The notes under the pieces are model-generated. The model ran no database searches, was not told where the DNA came from, and worked only from the letters and a program-made list of their open reading frames with translations. The translations under genes and the position numbers were made by a program. A DNA stretch of 64,000 nt from Myxococcus stipitatus (GTDB lineage Bacteria > Myxococcota > Myxococcia > Myxococcales > Myxococcaceae): NCBI RefSeq assembly GCF_021412625.1, contig NZ_JAKCFI010000013.1, forward strand, positions 62,001-126,000, given 5' to 3'. Positions 24,459-34,127 of this stretch are shown here, one piece after another; position 1 is the stretch's first letter; each line of letters opens with the position of its first letter.

Positions 24459-26000
24459 ATGCTCGGCGCCATGCCCTCACACCCCTGGTCCTGGAGTCTC
24501 ACCGCGCTGTCCCTGTGTCTCGCCCTCCCCGCGCCCGCCTGGGCGAAGCCCTCCGCGTCCGAGGCGCGAGAGCGGGAGGCCGCCCTGTTGATGGGGAGCG
24601 TGCTGGGAGGCACGCCCATGTTGGAGGACCTGCGCTCGCTGGTGGACGAGGTCGGCGGGCGGGCCACGGGCTCGGACGCCAACCGCCGCTCGGTGGAGTG
24701 GGCGCTCGAGCGCTTCCGCGCCGCGGGCGTCCCCGCGAAGAGCGAGCCGTTCCGGATGCCCGCCCTCTGGCTGGAGGAGGCGGCCCGCGCGACGGTGCAG
24801 GGGCAGGGCGTGCGCTTCTCGCCCCGCGTCGCGGCGATGCCGTTCTCCGCCGCGACGCCGAAGGGAGGCCAGTCCGCGCCGCTCGTCGACGTGGGGCGCG
24901 GCGCGGAGGCGGACTTCACGCGGGTGGGGGCGAAGGCGCGCGGCGCGTTCGTGCTGGTGGAGACGGACGAGCTGCGGGACGTCGACGACCTCTTCCGGGA
25001 GTACGAAGAGGCGGTGGGAATCGAGGCGCGCGCGGTGGCCGCCGGGGCGACGGGCGTCGTCTACATGGGCAGCCGCCCCGGCAACCAGCTCTACCGCCAC
25101 AACGTGTCCTCGGGCCCGAAGAACACCCGGCCCATGCTGGTGATGGAGCGCGACGGCGCCCTGCGCGCCCAGCGGCTGCTGCGCGCGGGCAAGGCGCTCT
25201 CGCTGAGCGCCACGCTGGAGCTCAAGACGGGCGGACCCTATGAGGCGCACAACGTCATCGGGGAGATTCGCGGCGCCACGAAGCCGGACGAGGTGGTGGT
25301 GCTGGGGGCGCACCTGGACAGCTGGGACCTGGGCGGCGGCGCGCTCGACAATGGCGCCAACGTGGCGATGCTCATCGACCTGGCCCGGCAGATGAAACGG
25401 CTGGGGCTGGTGCCCGCCCGCACCATCCGCTTCGCCCTGTGGAATGGAGAGGAGCAGGGCATGTACGGCTCCTCGGGCTACGTCGCCTCCCACGCCGCGG
25501 AGCTGGACGGGCACGTGATGGCGCTGTCGGTGGACATCGGCTGTGGCCGCATCAACGGCTTCTTCACCAATGGCCGGCCCCCGCTGGTGCCGCTGGTGGA
25601 CCAGGCGCTCGCGCCCGCCGCGGGCCTGGGCCCCTTCACCCAGGTGGACGTCCCCGTGGTGGGCACCGACAACCTCGACTTCATGTTGCAGGGCGTCGCC
25701 AACCTCATCGCCAACCAGGAGTCCGCCACCTACGGCCCCAACTACCACGCGCGCTCCGACGAGTTCTCGCAGTGCGATGCCCGGACGCTGCGCGGCAACG
25801 CCGCCGTCGTCGGCGCGCTCGCCTGGGGCTTCGCCACCATGGAGACCCGCCTGCCCCGCCAGGGGCGCTCGGAGGTGGAGGCCCTCATGCGCGCCACCGA
25901 CCTGCCCCAGCAGATGAAGTCCTTCAACCTCTGGGAGGAGTGGGAGTCCGGAGCCCGGGGCCGTCCCCAGGGGCGTCAGGTTTCACCCGCCCCACGCTGA
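24459..26000 (+). CDS. Secreted M28 aminopeptidase (carboxypeptidase Q-like)
   Basis: A 513-residue zinc peptidase. The ATG at 24459 has GAGGGGG 8 bases upstream; an ATG at 24471 is the alternative. The signal peptide runs through SLTALSLCLALPAPAWA. A protease-associated (PA) domain at ~110-230 sits within the fold, then the M28 metal site: GAHLDSWDLGGGALDNGA (His and bridging Asp), NGEEQGMYGS (Glu pair), VGTDNLDF (Asp) and a late His (NYHARSDEF). The pattern is closest to plasma glutamate carboxypeptidase/aminopeptidase S-type dipeptidases. It is probably periplasmic or secreted for peptide nutrition. Confidence 0.9.
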   Translation: MLGAMPSHPWSWSLTALSLCLALPAPAWAKPSASEAREREAALLMGSVLGGTPMLEDLRSLVDEVGGRATGSDANRRSVEWALERFRAAGVPAKSEPFRMPALWLEEAARATVQGQGVRFSPRVAAMPFSAATPKGGQSAPLVDVGRGAEADFTRVGAKARGAFVLVETDELRDVDDLFREYEEAVGIEARAVAAGATGVVYMGSRPGNQLYRHNVSSGPKNTRPMLVMERDGALRAQRLLRAGKALSLSATLELKTGGPYEAHNVIGEIRGATKPDEVVVLGAHLDSWDLGGGALDNGANVAMLIDLARQMKRLGLVPARTIRFALWNGEEQGMYGSSGYVASHAAELDGHVMALSVDIGCGRINGFFTNGRPPLVPLVDQALAPAAGLGPFTQVDVPVVGTDNLDFMLQGVANLIANQESATYGPNYHARSDEFSQCDARTLRGNAAVVGALAWGFATMETRLPRQGRSEVEALMRATDLPQQMKSFNLWEEWESGARGRPQGRQVSPAPR

Positions 26001-26106
26001 ACATGGCGCGCTGCGTCTCGAAATGGCGAAAGCGGACGATTTGAAATTGCAACGCAGCTGCTGGTAGTCCCGATGCCCCCTTGAAGGCTTTGGAGAGGTG
26101 CATCGC

Positions 26107-28149
26107 ATGCAGAAGCGACGTATCGACTTGGGCTCACGGCGTTGGCTGGGCATTTCCCTCGTGTCCGCGTTGACGCTGGGGCTGGGTTGTCAGCCAGTGG
26201 ACGAGACGGAGGCGGCCGCGGAGGCCGCCCCCACCGCGGAGGTGGAGCGACCGCTGGCGGCGCCCGGCTTCGCGGAGATGCACCACCACATGTTCGCGGA
26301 GGAGGCCTTCGGCGGAGGCTGGTTCCACGGCAGTCACACCGGCACGCTGGCGAGCTGTGACGGTGGATTTCCGGAGAGCGACCACGCGCGCGTCCGCATG
26401 GACCTGAGCGCGATGCTCAACCTGTGTCCCAGCACGGGCGGGGTGAACCTCTCGAGCGTCCCGGTGCTCGCGCAGCTGTTCGGCCTGGGCGGCGCGGTGG
26501 GCTCGGAGTTCATCGGGAAGATCGAGGGCACGGAGGGCGACACCGGCCTGCACCTGGGTCGCATGGACGTGCCCACCCAGTGGCCGCGCTGGGACACCAT
26601 CGCGCACCAGCAGTCCTGGGAGGGGTGGCTGCAGCAGGCGCACCAGGGCGGCATGTCGCTCGTCACCATCTCCCTGGTGAGCAACGAGTTCCTCTGCAAG
26701 GTCCTGCCGTACCAGAACCTCAAGCGCGCCTGCGACGAGATGGCGGACGTGGACGTGCAGCTGCAGATGGCGCGGGACTTCGACGCGCGCACGAGCTGGG
26801 CGGAGATCGCCCTGTCACCCGCGCACGCGCGGCAGATCATCGCCTCCGGGAAGCTGGCGATGGTGCTCTCCATCGAGGCGAGCAAGCTGTTCGGCGCCAA
26901 GGACTGGCAGGCGGAGCTCAACCGCTATCACGCCCTGGGCGTGCGCTCCATCCAGCCGGTGCACCAGCTGGACAACCGCTTCGGCGGCGCGGCGCCGCAC
27001 AACTTCATCTTCCACGCGGCGCAGTTCCTGGAGAACTGCCACGTGGACACGGACTGTGGCCTGACGGGGGATGGCTTCACCCTGGGCTTCGACGTGGACG
27101 CCAACTGCAGGAACGTGAAGGGCCTGACGGCGGAGGGCAAGGCGCTGGTGGCGGAGCTGATGAACAAGGGCATGCTCATCGACGTGGCGCACATGTCCGA
27201 GCGCAGCGTGCAGGACACCTTCGCCATCTCCCAGGCGCGCACGTACTACCCCCTCTACGTCTCCCACGGCCATTTCCGCGAGGTGATGAACCCGGCCCTG
27301 GCCGCGAACGAGAAGACGACGCCGGCGTGGATCGTCCGCTACCTGCGCCAGACGGGCGGCATGTTCGGCCTGCGCACCGCGCATGACGAGACGCGCGCCT
27401 ACACGCGCACCCCGGTGGCCAACAACTGCCAGGGCTCCACGCGCTCGCTGGCGCAGGCCTACGAGTTCGGCCGGCAGGGCCTGAAGGTCAACATGGGCTT
27501 CGGCGCGGACCTCAACGGCTTCATCCAGCAGACGCGCCCGCGCTTCGGCAACAACGGGGCGTGCTCGGCGGGCTTCAAGGCGGAGGCGGACGCGCAGATG
27601 AACCAGCAGCGCGTCAGCGGCCCGCCGCGCCTGGGCACCGACTTCGACGAGTTCGGTCTGGCCCACGTGGGCCTGCTGCCGGACGTGCTGCGCGATCTCA
27701 AGCAGCTGGGCGTGAACACCACGGGGCTGGAGGGCTCCACGGAGAACTTCCTCCTCATGTGGGAGCGCGCCAACTCCCCCCGCACGGGCATGGCGGACGC
27801 GGCGGCGGACATCGACACCAGCGGCGTGGCGCCGTACGTGGAGAAGGCGACCCGGGAGGCGACCTACCCGCAGATCTGCGGCAAGGCCTACGCGCCCGCC
27901 TCGAAGCTGGTGGGCGACAGCTGCCGCTTCGCCCAGGAGTGCGCCAAGGGGACCTGCTCCGCGACGGACTCGTGCGGCAACGCCACCGGCACCTGCCAGT
28001 GCTCGGTGGACACCGACTGCGCCACCAGCCAGTACTGCGGCTGGGGCCTGAACGCCGGCAAGTGCCAGCCGAAGAAGGCCAAGGGGGGCCTGTGCGCGAG
28101 CGGGCGTGAGTGCCTGTCGGGCACCTGCCGCTGGCTGACCTGCGGCTGA
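26107..28149 (+). CDS. M19-like membrane dipeptidase lipoprotein with Cys-rich tail
   Basis: A 680-residue protein; the ATG at 26107 follows GGAGAGG by 8 bases and gives a signal ending in lipobox LGLGC. The core resembles renal-dipeptidase/amidohydrolase-type metallopeptidases: FAEMHHHMFAEEAF (first His pair), MVLSIEASKLFG (bridging Glu), MLIDVAHMSERSVQDTF (His) and YPLYVSHGHFR (His), plus GFGADLNGF (Asp). The canonical first HxD of M19 is replaced by HHH. The last ~70 residues hold 12 cysteines in spaced pairs (CRFAQECAKGTCSATDSCGN, CASGRECLSGTCRWLTCG), a Dickkopf-like disulfide module often attached to myxobacterial surface enzymes. The substrate is not established. Confidence 0.85.
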   Translation: MQKRRIDLGSRRWLGISLVSALTLGLGCQPVDETEAAAEAAPTAEVERPLAAPGFAEMHHHMFAEEAFGGGWFHGSHTGTLASCDGGFPESDHARVRMDLSAMLNLCPSTGGVNLSSVPVLAQLFGLGGAVGSEFIGKIEGTEGDTGLHLGRMDVPTQWPRWDTIAHQQSWEGWLQQAHQGGMSLVTISLVSNEFLCKVLPYQNLKRACDEMADVDVQLQMARDFDARTSWAEIALSPAHARQIIASGKLAMVLSIEASKLFGAKDWQAELNRYHALGVRSIQPVHQLDNRFGGAAPHNFIFHAAQFLENCHVDTDCGLTGDGFTLGFDVDANCRNVKGLTAEGKALVAELMNKGMLIDVAHMSERSVQDTFAISQARTYYPLYVSHGHFREVMNPALAANEKTTPAWIVRYLRQTGGMFGLRTAHDETRAYTRTPVANNCQGSTRSLAQAYEFGRQGLKVNMGFGADLNGFIQQTRPRFGNNGACSAGFKAEADAQMNQQRVSGPPRLGTDFDEFGLAHVGLLPDVLRDLKQLGVNTTGLEGSTENFLLMWERANSPRTGMADAAADIDTSGVAPYVEKATREATYPQICGKAYAPASKLVGDSCRFAQECAKGTCSATDSCGNATGTCQCSVDTDCATSQYCGWGLNAGKCQPKKAKGGLCASGRECLSGTCRWLTCG

Positions 28150-28185
28150 GTCCCCCCGGAAGAGGGGCGGGGCCGCGGAGCGCCG

Positions 28186-31100
28186 TCAGGGGATGTGGCG
28201 CTCCGCGAGCCACGCGTCGATGCGCGCGCGGTTGCCGCTGTCCGGCGTCGTCTCGCGCGCCGCCAGGCCCCGCGCCTCCAGGGCGAGCCGGATGGCGCGG
28301 GTGCGGTCCTTGTCCGAGTCCCACAGGGCGCGCGCGAGGTTGAAGCGGATGGAGGTGAGGGTGAAGTCGGGGACGGGCTCCGCCTTGTCCCAGCCCGCGT
28401 CGGCGCGCTCCAGGGAGGCGAGCGCGTCCTTGGGGCGGTTCACCTTGAGATAGGTGGCGCCCAGCTCCGCCAGGGCATACCTCCAGTGGCCGGTGGAGTC
28501 GTCGGACTGCTGGAGGAGGATGTCGACCGCCCGCTGCATGTACGGGAGGGCCTCCGCGTACTGCTCCTGGCGCGCGTGGACGCGGCCCAGCATGCGCAGG
28601 ACGGTGACGAGCTCCGGGGACCTCGGGCCGTGGAGCTTCTCCCGGATGGTGATGCAGTGCTGGTACTGCTCCAGCGCGAGGTCCCACTTCTTCTGCAGGA
28701 AGTAGAGGCTGGCCAGGTTGCTGTGGAGGATGGCGGCGCCCACGCTCTGCGAACCATCCGTCTTGGCCACGATGGTCAGCGCCCGCTCGAAGTGCGGCAG
28801 GGCTTCGTCCATGCGACCGTCCTCGACGAGCGCCATGGCCAGGTCGTTGAGGACGTCGTAGATGCGCGGATGTTCCGCGCCCAGGGTGCGCTCGTAGGTG
28901 GCGAGCACCTCGCGGGCGAGCTGCTCCGCGGCCTTCATCTCCTTCATCTCCCGGAGCACCGGGCCCAGGGCCTGCTTCACGCGAGCGGCCTCCGGGTGTT
29001 CGGAGCCCAGGGCCTCCCGGGTGACGGCGACGGCGCGCTCCAGGTGGGTGCGCGCCTCCCGCAGCGTCTGGCGGTTCCAGTGGGTGGCGCCCAGCGCCTC
29101 GTGGACGCTGGCCGCCTCCAGGCTGTCCGGGCCGAAGGTGCTCTCCGCCAGGGTGAGCGCCTGCTCCTGCTGGGCCACGGCCTCGTCGTAGTGTCGCTGC
29201 TTGCGCAGCACCGTGCCGGCGTGGGTGAGCAGTTGGATGCGGAGCAGCTCGTTGCCCGCGCCCAGGCGGTCGATGGCGGCGGCGGCCCGGTCCTTCCAGC
29301 GCGCGGCCAGGGCGTACTCGTCCAGCCCCACGCACGTCACGCGCACCAGCAGCGTCCACGCGCGGGCCGCGACGGAGTCCTGGCGCGTGGCCTCCGCCGC
29401 GTTGACCGCGTTGAAGAGGGCGCCCTCCGCGCCGCGCCAGTCGCCCGCGCCCTCTCGCAGCTCGCCCAGCAACAGCGAGCTCTCCGCGATGTCGTAGCGG
29501 TTGCCGGACTGGCTGGCGCCGCGGACGGTGGGCTCCATCAGCGCGACGCCCTCGGCGTAGCGGCCGGTGGCCAGCAGCGCGCGCCCCCGGGACAGCTTGT
29601 CGCGCAGCTCCATGTGGCGCCGCTGTCCCTCGGCGTCGAGGGGCGGAGGGGTCTCGCCCGGGGCCAGCTCCTCGGAGCAGGAGACCAGCGAGGGGAGGGT
29701 GCGGGCGGTGCGGTGGGCCTCGTCGACCGTGCGCGCGTCGGCCTGGGCCAGCACGCTGGCCAGCGCGGCCACGTCCGCCAGCCGGTTGTCGAGGCAGCGC
29801 ATGCGCCACGCCAGCACGTCCTCGGACTGCTCGCCGCGCACGCGCGTCGCCTCGCAGGTGGTGACGCGCGTGGTGGTCCACGCCGCGGTGTACGCGTCCA
29901 GCTCCCTGCGGACGCGCTCCCAGGCCGCGGCGGCGTAGGGCCGGTTCGTGGCCATGAAGGCGGCGTGGATGGCCTCCTGCTGCGCGGGCCCCCAGACGCT
30001 GGCGATCTCCTCGTGGGCGCCCGCGCACGCCCGGGCGCCGCTGGTGTGGACCGCGTGGGTCAGCCCCACGGCCGCGACGAGCACGGCCACCGCGATGGCG
30101 ACCTGGAGCCCGCGGCGCCATCGGGCCAGCGGGTCCCGCTGGAGCGCGTCGAGCAGCGCCTCCAGCGAGGGGAAGCGGTCCTCGGGGCGCTGTGACAGGC
30201 CTCGCAGGAGCACCCGCCGGACCCAGGGCGGGACGCGGGTGCCCGCGGGGGGCGGGGGAACCTCTCCCGTGGCCACGTGGGCGGTGAGCGCGGCCAGCGT
30301 GCCGCCCTCGAACGGACGGCAGCCGTAGAGGGCCTCGTGGAGTGCGACGCAGAAGGAGTACTGGTCCCCCGCGGGGCCCGCGCGCGTCTTGCCGAGCAGC
30401 TGCTCCGGCGCCATGTACGCCGGCGTCCCGCCCCGCACCGAGCGCTCCGTCCTGCGCGCCTCCTCCGGACTGGGCGCGCCCGGGGGGCTCTCGTCGTCGG
30501 AGGTCGCGCCCAGGCGCGCGAGGCCGAAGTCGGTGACGTGCACCTGGTCGTCCTTGTCGACCAGGACGTTCTCCGGCTTGAAGTCACCGTGGACGACGCC
30601 CGCGGCATGGGCCGCCGCCAGGCCGTGGCCCGCGTCGAGGAAGCGGTCGAGCACCTCGCGCCAGGGGCGGGGCGCGGCCTGGAGCCAGTGGCCCAGCGTC
30701 TGGGCCTCCACGCGCTCCATGGCCAGGAACACGTGCTGCTCGAAGGTGCCCACGTCGTAGACGGCGATGACGTTGGGGTGGGAGACGCGGGCCATGGCCT
30801 GGGCCTCGCGCAGCAGGTGGGCGCGCTCCTTCTCCACGTCCAGGCCCAGGGCGCTGGTGCGCAGCAGCTTGATGGCCACGCGGCGGTCCAGCTCCGGGTC
30901 GTAGGCGCCATACACCACGCCCATGGCGCCCGCGCCGATCAACTCCAGCACCAGGTAGCGCCCCACGGCCGTGCCCTTCTCCAGCGCGGCGTCGTCACGT
31001 CGCCCCGCGCGAGGCGCGTGGGGCTCCGTGGGCGTGGAGCCCGTGAGGGGCGGAGCGGCGGGCGTCTGGGCGCGCAGGCCGTCCGCCACCAGGGTGCGAC

Positions 31101-31203
31101 AGGAGGCGCAGGTGTCGAGGTGCGCGTCCACCGCCGTGGTCTCCACGGGCGACAGCTCGCCCAGGAGCAGCTTCATGAAGACTGTTTCGTCGATGCAGCG
31201 CAT
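28186..31203 (-). CDS. Ser/Thr protein kinase with N-terminal zinc finger and TPR sensor
   Basis: A 1005-residue protein. Residues ~1-50 are an anti-sigma-type zinc finger (LGELSPVETTAVDAHLDTCA with HxxxCxxC). The Hanks-type kinase domain follows: GAGAMGVVYGAYD (about 91), VAIKLL (Lys), HGDFKPEN catalytic loop (about 203), VTDFGLARLG and GTPAYMAPEQ. A single membrane helix (LQVAIAVAVLVAAVGLTHAV) lies at ~364-383, and the remaining ~600 residues include at least eight TPR units (for example ALGATHWNRQTLREARTHLE). With a cytoplasmic kinase the TPR part would be periplasmic. It converges on the M19 gene and diverges from the dehydrogenase gene. The target is unknown. Confidence 0.92.
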   Translation of the reverse strand: MRCIDETVFMKLLLGELSPVETTAVDAHLDTCASCRTLVADGLRAQTPAAPPLTGSTPTEPHAPRAGRRDDAALEKGTAVGRYLVLELIGAGAMGVVYGAYDPELDRRVAIKLLRTSALGLDVEKERAHLLREAQAMARVSHPNVIAVYDVGTFEQHVFLAMERVEAQTLGHWLQAAPRPWREVLDRFLDAGHGLAAAHAAGVVHGDFKPENVLVDKDDQVHVTDFGLARLGATSDDESPPGAPSPEEARRTERSVRGGTPAYMAPEQLLGKTRAGPAGDQYSFCVALHEALYGCRPFEGGTLAALTAHVATGEVPPPPAGTRVPPWVRRVLLRGLSQRPEDRFPSLEALLDALQRDPLARWRRGLQVAIAVAVLVAAVGLTHAVHTSGARACAGAHEEIASVWGPAQQEAIHAAFMATNRPYAAAAWERVRRELDAYTAAWTTTRVTTCEATRVRGEQSEDVLAWRMRCLDNRLADVAALASVLAQADARTVDEAHRTARTLPSLVSCSEELAPGETPPPLDAEGQRRHMELRDKLSRGRALLATGRYAEGVALMEPTVRGASQSGNRYDIAESSLLLGELREGAGDWRGAEGALFNAVNAAEATRQDSVAARAWTLLVRVTCVGLDEYALAARWKDRAAAAIDRLGAGNELLRIQLLTHAGTVLRKQRHYDEAVAQQEQALTLAESTFGPDSLEAASVHEALGATHWNRQTLREARTHLERAVAVTREALGSEHPEAARVKQALGPVLREMKEMKAAEQLAREVLATYERTLGAEHPRIYDVLNDLAMALVEDGRMDEALPHFERALTIVAKTDGSQSVGAAILHSNLASLYFLQKKWDLALEQYQHCITIREKLHGPRSPELVTVLRMLGRVHARQEQYAEALPYMQRAVDILLQQSDDSTGHWRYALAELGATYLKVNRPKDALASLERADAGWDKAEPVPDFTLTSIRFNLARALWDSDKDRTRAIRLALEARGLAARETTPDSGNRARIDAWLAERHIP

Positions 31204-31450
31204 GGAGCGGCGTGTCGGGAGCGCGGGTCCAGGAGGCTGGGCCACCGGCCTCCGGACGATACCACCCGCTGATACCACGGGCCGAGACCGCCGGCCGGTG
31301 CCGCCCTGGCGCGCGCGGACTGTTGCCTCGGGGGGGCCCCGCGCCCGTGTTGCTCGCCGGCGCCGGGAATGCCGATGATGGCCCACGTCCGGTGGGGAGC
31401 GGGGGCGCCCCTGGCTCCCGGGAACGAGCGGTCGCTTCCGGAGGGGACCC

Positions 31451-32404
31451 ATGAACGTCGCGGTGCTGGATGACTATCTCGACGTGGCGAGGGCTTGCGC
31501 GGACTGGTCCCGCCTGCCAGCGGGGGCGATGCTCCAGGTCTTCCGGGAGCCGTTGGTGGGGGAGGACGTCCGGGCCCGGGCCCTGGCCGGGTTCGACGTC
31601 ATCGTCGCGATGCGCGAGCGCACGGCGTTCCCCGCGTCGCTGCTCGAGCGGCTCCCGGACCTGCGGCTGCTGGTGACGACGGGGATGCGCAACGCGTCCA
31701 TCGACCTCGAGGCCTGTCGGCGGCGAGGCGTGACGGTGTGCGGCACGGGGGCGGTGGGCGCGCCCGCGGCCGAGCTGACGTGGGCCCTGCTCCTCGCGCT
31801 CCTCAAGCGGGTGCCGGAGTCGGACCGCGCGCTGCGAGAGGGGGCCTGGCAGACGGGGCTGACCCAGACGGTGGAGGGCAAGCGCCTGGGCGTGGTGGGG
31901 CTCGGCAAGCTGGGCACCCAGGTGGCGCGGGTGGGGCGCGCCTTCGGCATGGAGGTGGTGGCGTGGAGCCCGCGGCTGACGGCCGAGCGCGCCGAGGCGG
32001 GAGGCGCGCGGCTCGTGGACAAGCACACGCTGTTCTCCACCTCGGACGTCGTCACCCTGCACCTGGTGCTGGGCGACGGCACCCGGGGCGTCGTCGGCGA
32101 CGCGGAGCTGCGGGCGATGAAGCGCTCGGCGTACCTCGTCAACACCTCGCGCGCGGGGCTGGTGGACGAGGCGGCCCTGCTGTCGGCGCTGCGCGAGGAG
32201 CGCATCGCGGGCGCGGGGCTGGACGTCTTCTCCGTCGAGCCGCTGCCTCGCGGGCACCCGCTCACGACGTTGCCGAACACGGTGCTCACGCCGCACCTGG
32301 GCTACGCCACCCGCGAGAACTTCGACGTGTTCTACCGCGACGCGCTGGAGGACATCCTCGCCTGGAGCACGGGGCAGCCCATCCGGGCGCTGGGGACGCG
32401 GTGA
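31451..32404 (+). CDS. D-2-hydroxyacid dehydrogenase family protein
   Basis: A 317-residue NAD-dependent oxidoreductase. The cofactor fold has LGVVGLGKLGTQVARVGRAF, and the active site triad is Arg in LVNTSRAGLVDE, Glu in DVFSVEPLPRG and His in LTPHLGYAT, as in formate/glycerate dehydrogenases. The catalytic domain is formed by the N-terminal ~95 and C-terminal ~30 residues. The substrate specificity cannot be predicted. A weak GGAGGGG precedes the ATG (spacing 5). It is a single-gene unit. Confidence 0.9.
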   Translation: MNVAVLDDYLDVARACADWSRLPAGAMLQVFREPLVGEDVRARALAGFDVIVAMRERTAFPASLLERLPDLRLLVTTGMRNASIDLEACRRRGVTVCGTGAVGAPAAELTWALLLALLKRVPESDRALREGAWQTGLTQTVEGKRLGVVGLGKLGTQVARVGRAFGMEVVAWSPRLTAERAEAGGARLVDKHTLFSTSDVVTLHLVLGDGTRGVVGDAELRAMKRSAYLVNTSRAGLVDEAALLSALREERIAGAGLDVFSVEPLPRGHPLTTLPNTVLTPHLGYATRENFDVFYRDALEDILAWSTGQPIRALGTR

Positions 32405-32420
32405 GGCCCACGGCCGCGCG

Positions 32421-32680
32421 TCACGCGCGGTGGCACTTCAGGAACAGGCGCACCGCGCGGGAGACGCGGGCCTCGAGGCGCGCCTCGTCGAGCCCCTCGC
32501 GCATCGCCAGCCCCACCGGTGGCTGAAGTCCCCCGTGCACAGCGAGCAGAGGTCGATCGCGGCCTCCAGCGAATCATCGAACCGCGGGTCCCCCGCCTCG
32601 CTCGCCCGCTCCAGGTAGCGGGCCATCCGCTGGTCACCCGACGACACGCCCTCTTGGACACGCCGGCCCGGGCGGCGCAT
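32421..32680 (-). pseudogene. Short frameshifted gene, family unknown
   Basis: The minus strand from 32680 gives natural sequence (QRMARYLERASEAGDPRFDD, LEAAIDLCSLCTGDFSHRW) and near 32520 becomes Arg-rich; the frame one base back continues naturally (VGLAMREGLDEARLEARVSR, AVRLFLKCHRA) to a stop at 32421. Together they make ~87 residues with a CSLC pair. This looks like a gene with a one-base deletion, or a sequencing error. An alternative is that only the second part is a mini-gene from the GTG near 32517. It may be a remnant of a larger protein. The flanks (32681-32758) show nothing else. Confidence 0.4.
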
Positions 32681-32758
32681 CAGCCGGGCTGCTGGCGGAC
32701 TTCAGGTGGGACGATGCTCCGGGATGCGGAAGGTCCCGGTGCCGGATAGGTAGAGGCC

Positions 32759-34093
32759 GTGACCTCCACCATCCCTCTCGAGGCTCCCGCGCCCATGCTG
32801 CACCTCACTCCGCGGCTGCCGCCCGGGCAGAAGCACGTCATCGTGATTGGAGGCGGCTTCGCGGGCCTCAACGCCGCGAAGTCGCTGGCCCGCGATTCGC
32901 GGGTGCAGGTGACGCTCATCGACCAGCGCAACCACCACCTCTTCCAGCCGCTGCTCTACCAGGTGGCCACCGCGGGGCTGCGGCCGTCGGACATCGCGGT
33001 GCCCATCCGCGCGCAGTTCACGGGGATGCGCAACGTGGGTGTGCACCTGGGGCGGGTGCGTCAGGTGGGGCTCCAGGAGAAGTGGGTCGAGGTCGAGGAC
33101 GACAGCGGTCACGCGGTGCGCGCCAGCTATGACTTCCTGGTGCTCGCCTGTGGCGCGCAGCACAGCTACTTCGGGCGCAGCGAGTGGGAGGCTCACGCCC
33201 CGGGCCTGAAGACGCTCGAGCAGGCGACGGAGATTCGGCGGCGCATCCTCTCCGCCTTCGAGCAGGCGGAGAACGAGTTCGACCCGGAGCGACAGCGCGC
33301 CCTGCTCAACTTCGTGGTGGTGGGGGGTGGCCCCACGGGCGTGGAGCTCGCGGGGGCCATCGCCGACATCGCCCGCACGGTGCTGGTGAAGGACTTCCGC
33401 CGCATCAACCCCTCCAGCGCGCGCGTCCTGCTGGTGGAGGCGGGTGCCCGGCTGCTGCCCGCCTTCACGGAGGACCTCTCCCATCGCGCCGCGCGGGATT
33501 TGACGGAGCTGGGCGTGGAGGTCCGGACGTCTTCGCGCGTCACCGCCGTGGACGCGGAGGGCATCCAGATTGGCGACGAGCGCATCGAGGCCGGCAACGT
33601 CTTCTGGGGCGCGGGCGTGGAGGCGGACAAGCTCACGCGCGTGCTCGGCGCGGAGCTGGACAGGGCGGGGCGGGTGAAGGTGTCCGCGGACCTCTCCATC
33701 CCGGGCTTCCCGGACGCCTTCGTCGTGGGGGACGCCGCGCACATCGACATCGGCGGACAGGTCATCCCGGGCCTCGCCCCGGCCGCCATCCAGTCCGGGC
33801 ACTGGGCGGCTCGCAACATCGTCGCGTCCATCGACGGGCGGCCCCGCGTGCCCTTCCGCTACCGCGACAAGGGCATCATGGCGACCATCGGGAAGCACCG
33901 GGCCATCGCGCAGACGGGCTCCCTGCGCCTGACGGGCTTCATCGCGTGGGTGGCGTGGCTCTTCGTCCACGTCCTGTACCTCATCGGCTTCAAGAACCGG
34001 GTGACGGTGTTCCTGGAGTGGACGTGGAGCTACCTCTTCGCGAAGCGGGGCGCGCGACTCATCACCCAGCGCGACTGGAAGCTGCGCGCCTGA
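32759..34093 (+). CDS. ndh: Type II NADH dehydrogenase (NDH-2)
   Basis: A 444-residue flavoprotein that oxidises NADH and reduces membrane quinone without proton pumping. It has two nucleotide-binding folds: VIVIGGGFAGLNAAKSLARD for FAD and LNFVVVGGGPTGVELAGAIA for NADH, plus the AFVVGDAAHID second FAD motif and a quinone-site QSGHWAARNI segment. The C-terminal ~60 residues carry hydrophobic/amphipathic helices (IAWVAWLFVHVLYLIG) for membrane attachment. GTG at 32759 or ATG at 32795 could start it; the conserved part begins at about residue 25. Confidence 0.93.
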   Translation: MTSTIPLEAPAPMLHLTPRLPPGQKHVIVIGGGFAGLNAAKSLARDSRVQVTLIDQRNHHLFQPLLYQVATAGLRPSDIAVPIRAQFTGMRNVGVHLGRVRQVGLQEKWVEVEDDSGHAVRASYDFLVLACGAQHSYFGRSEWEAHAPGLKTLEQATEIRRRILSAFEQAENEFDPERQRALLNFVVVGGGPTGVELAGAIADIARTVLVKDFRRINPSSARVLLVEAGARLLPAFTEDLSHRAARDLTELGVEVRTSSRVTAVDAEGIQIGDERIEAGNVFWGAGVEADKLTRVLGAELDRAGRVKVSADLSIPGFPDAFVVGDAAHIDIGGQVIPGLAPAAIQSGHWAARNIVASIDGRPRVPFRYRDKGIMATIGKHRAIAQTGSLRLTGFIAWVAWLFVHVLYLIGFKNRVTVFLEWTWSYLFAKRGARLITQRDWKLRA

Positions 34094-34119
34094 GCGCGCG
34101 CGGGCGTGGCCGCGCGCTC
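34092..34119. terminator. Bidirectional hairpin between ndh and the AAA operon
   Basis: A perfect 9-bp inverted repeat GAGCGCGCG / CGCGCGCTC around a 10-base loop, between the convergent stops of ndh (34093) and the third ATPase (34128). There is no U-tract on either side, so it may act as an RNA-stabilising or Rho-assisted end. Confidence 0.5.
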
Positions 34120-34127
34120 GCGCCTCG

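Noticed and set aside
28195..30195. 666-codon plus-strand frame opposite the Ser/Thr kinase
   Set aside because: Shadow of the TPR region; no domain pattern or ribosome site.
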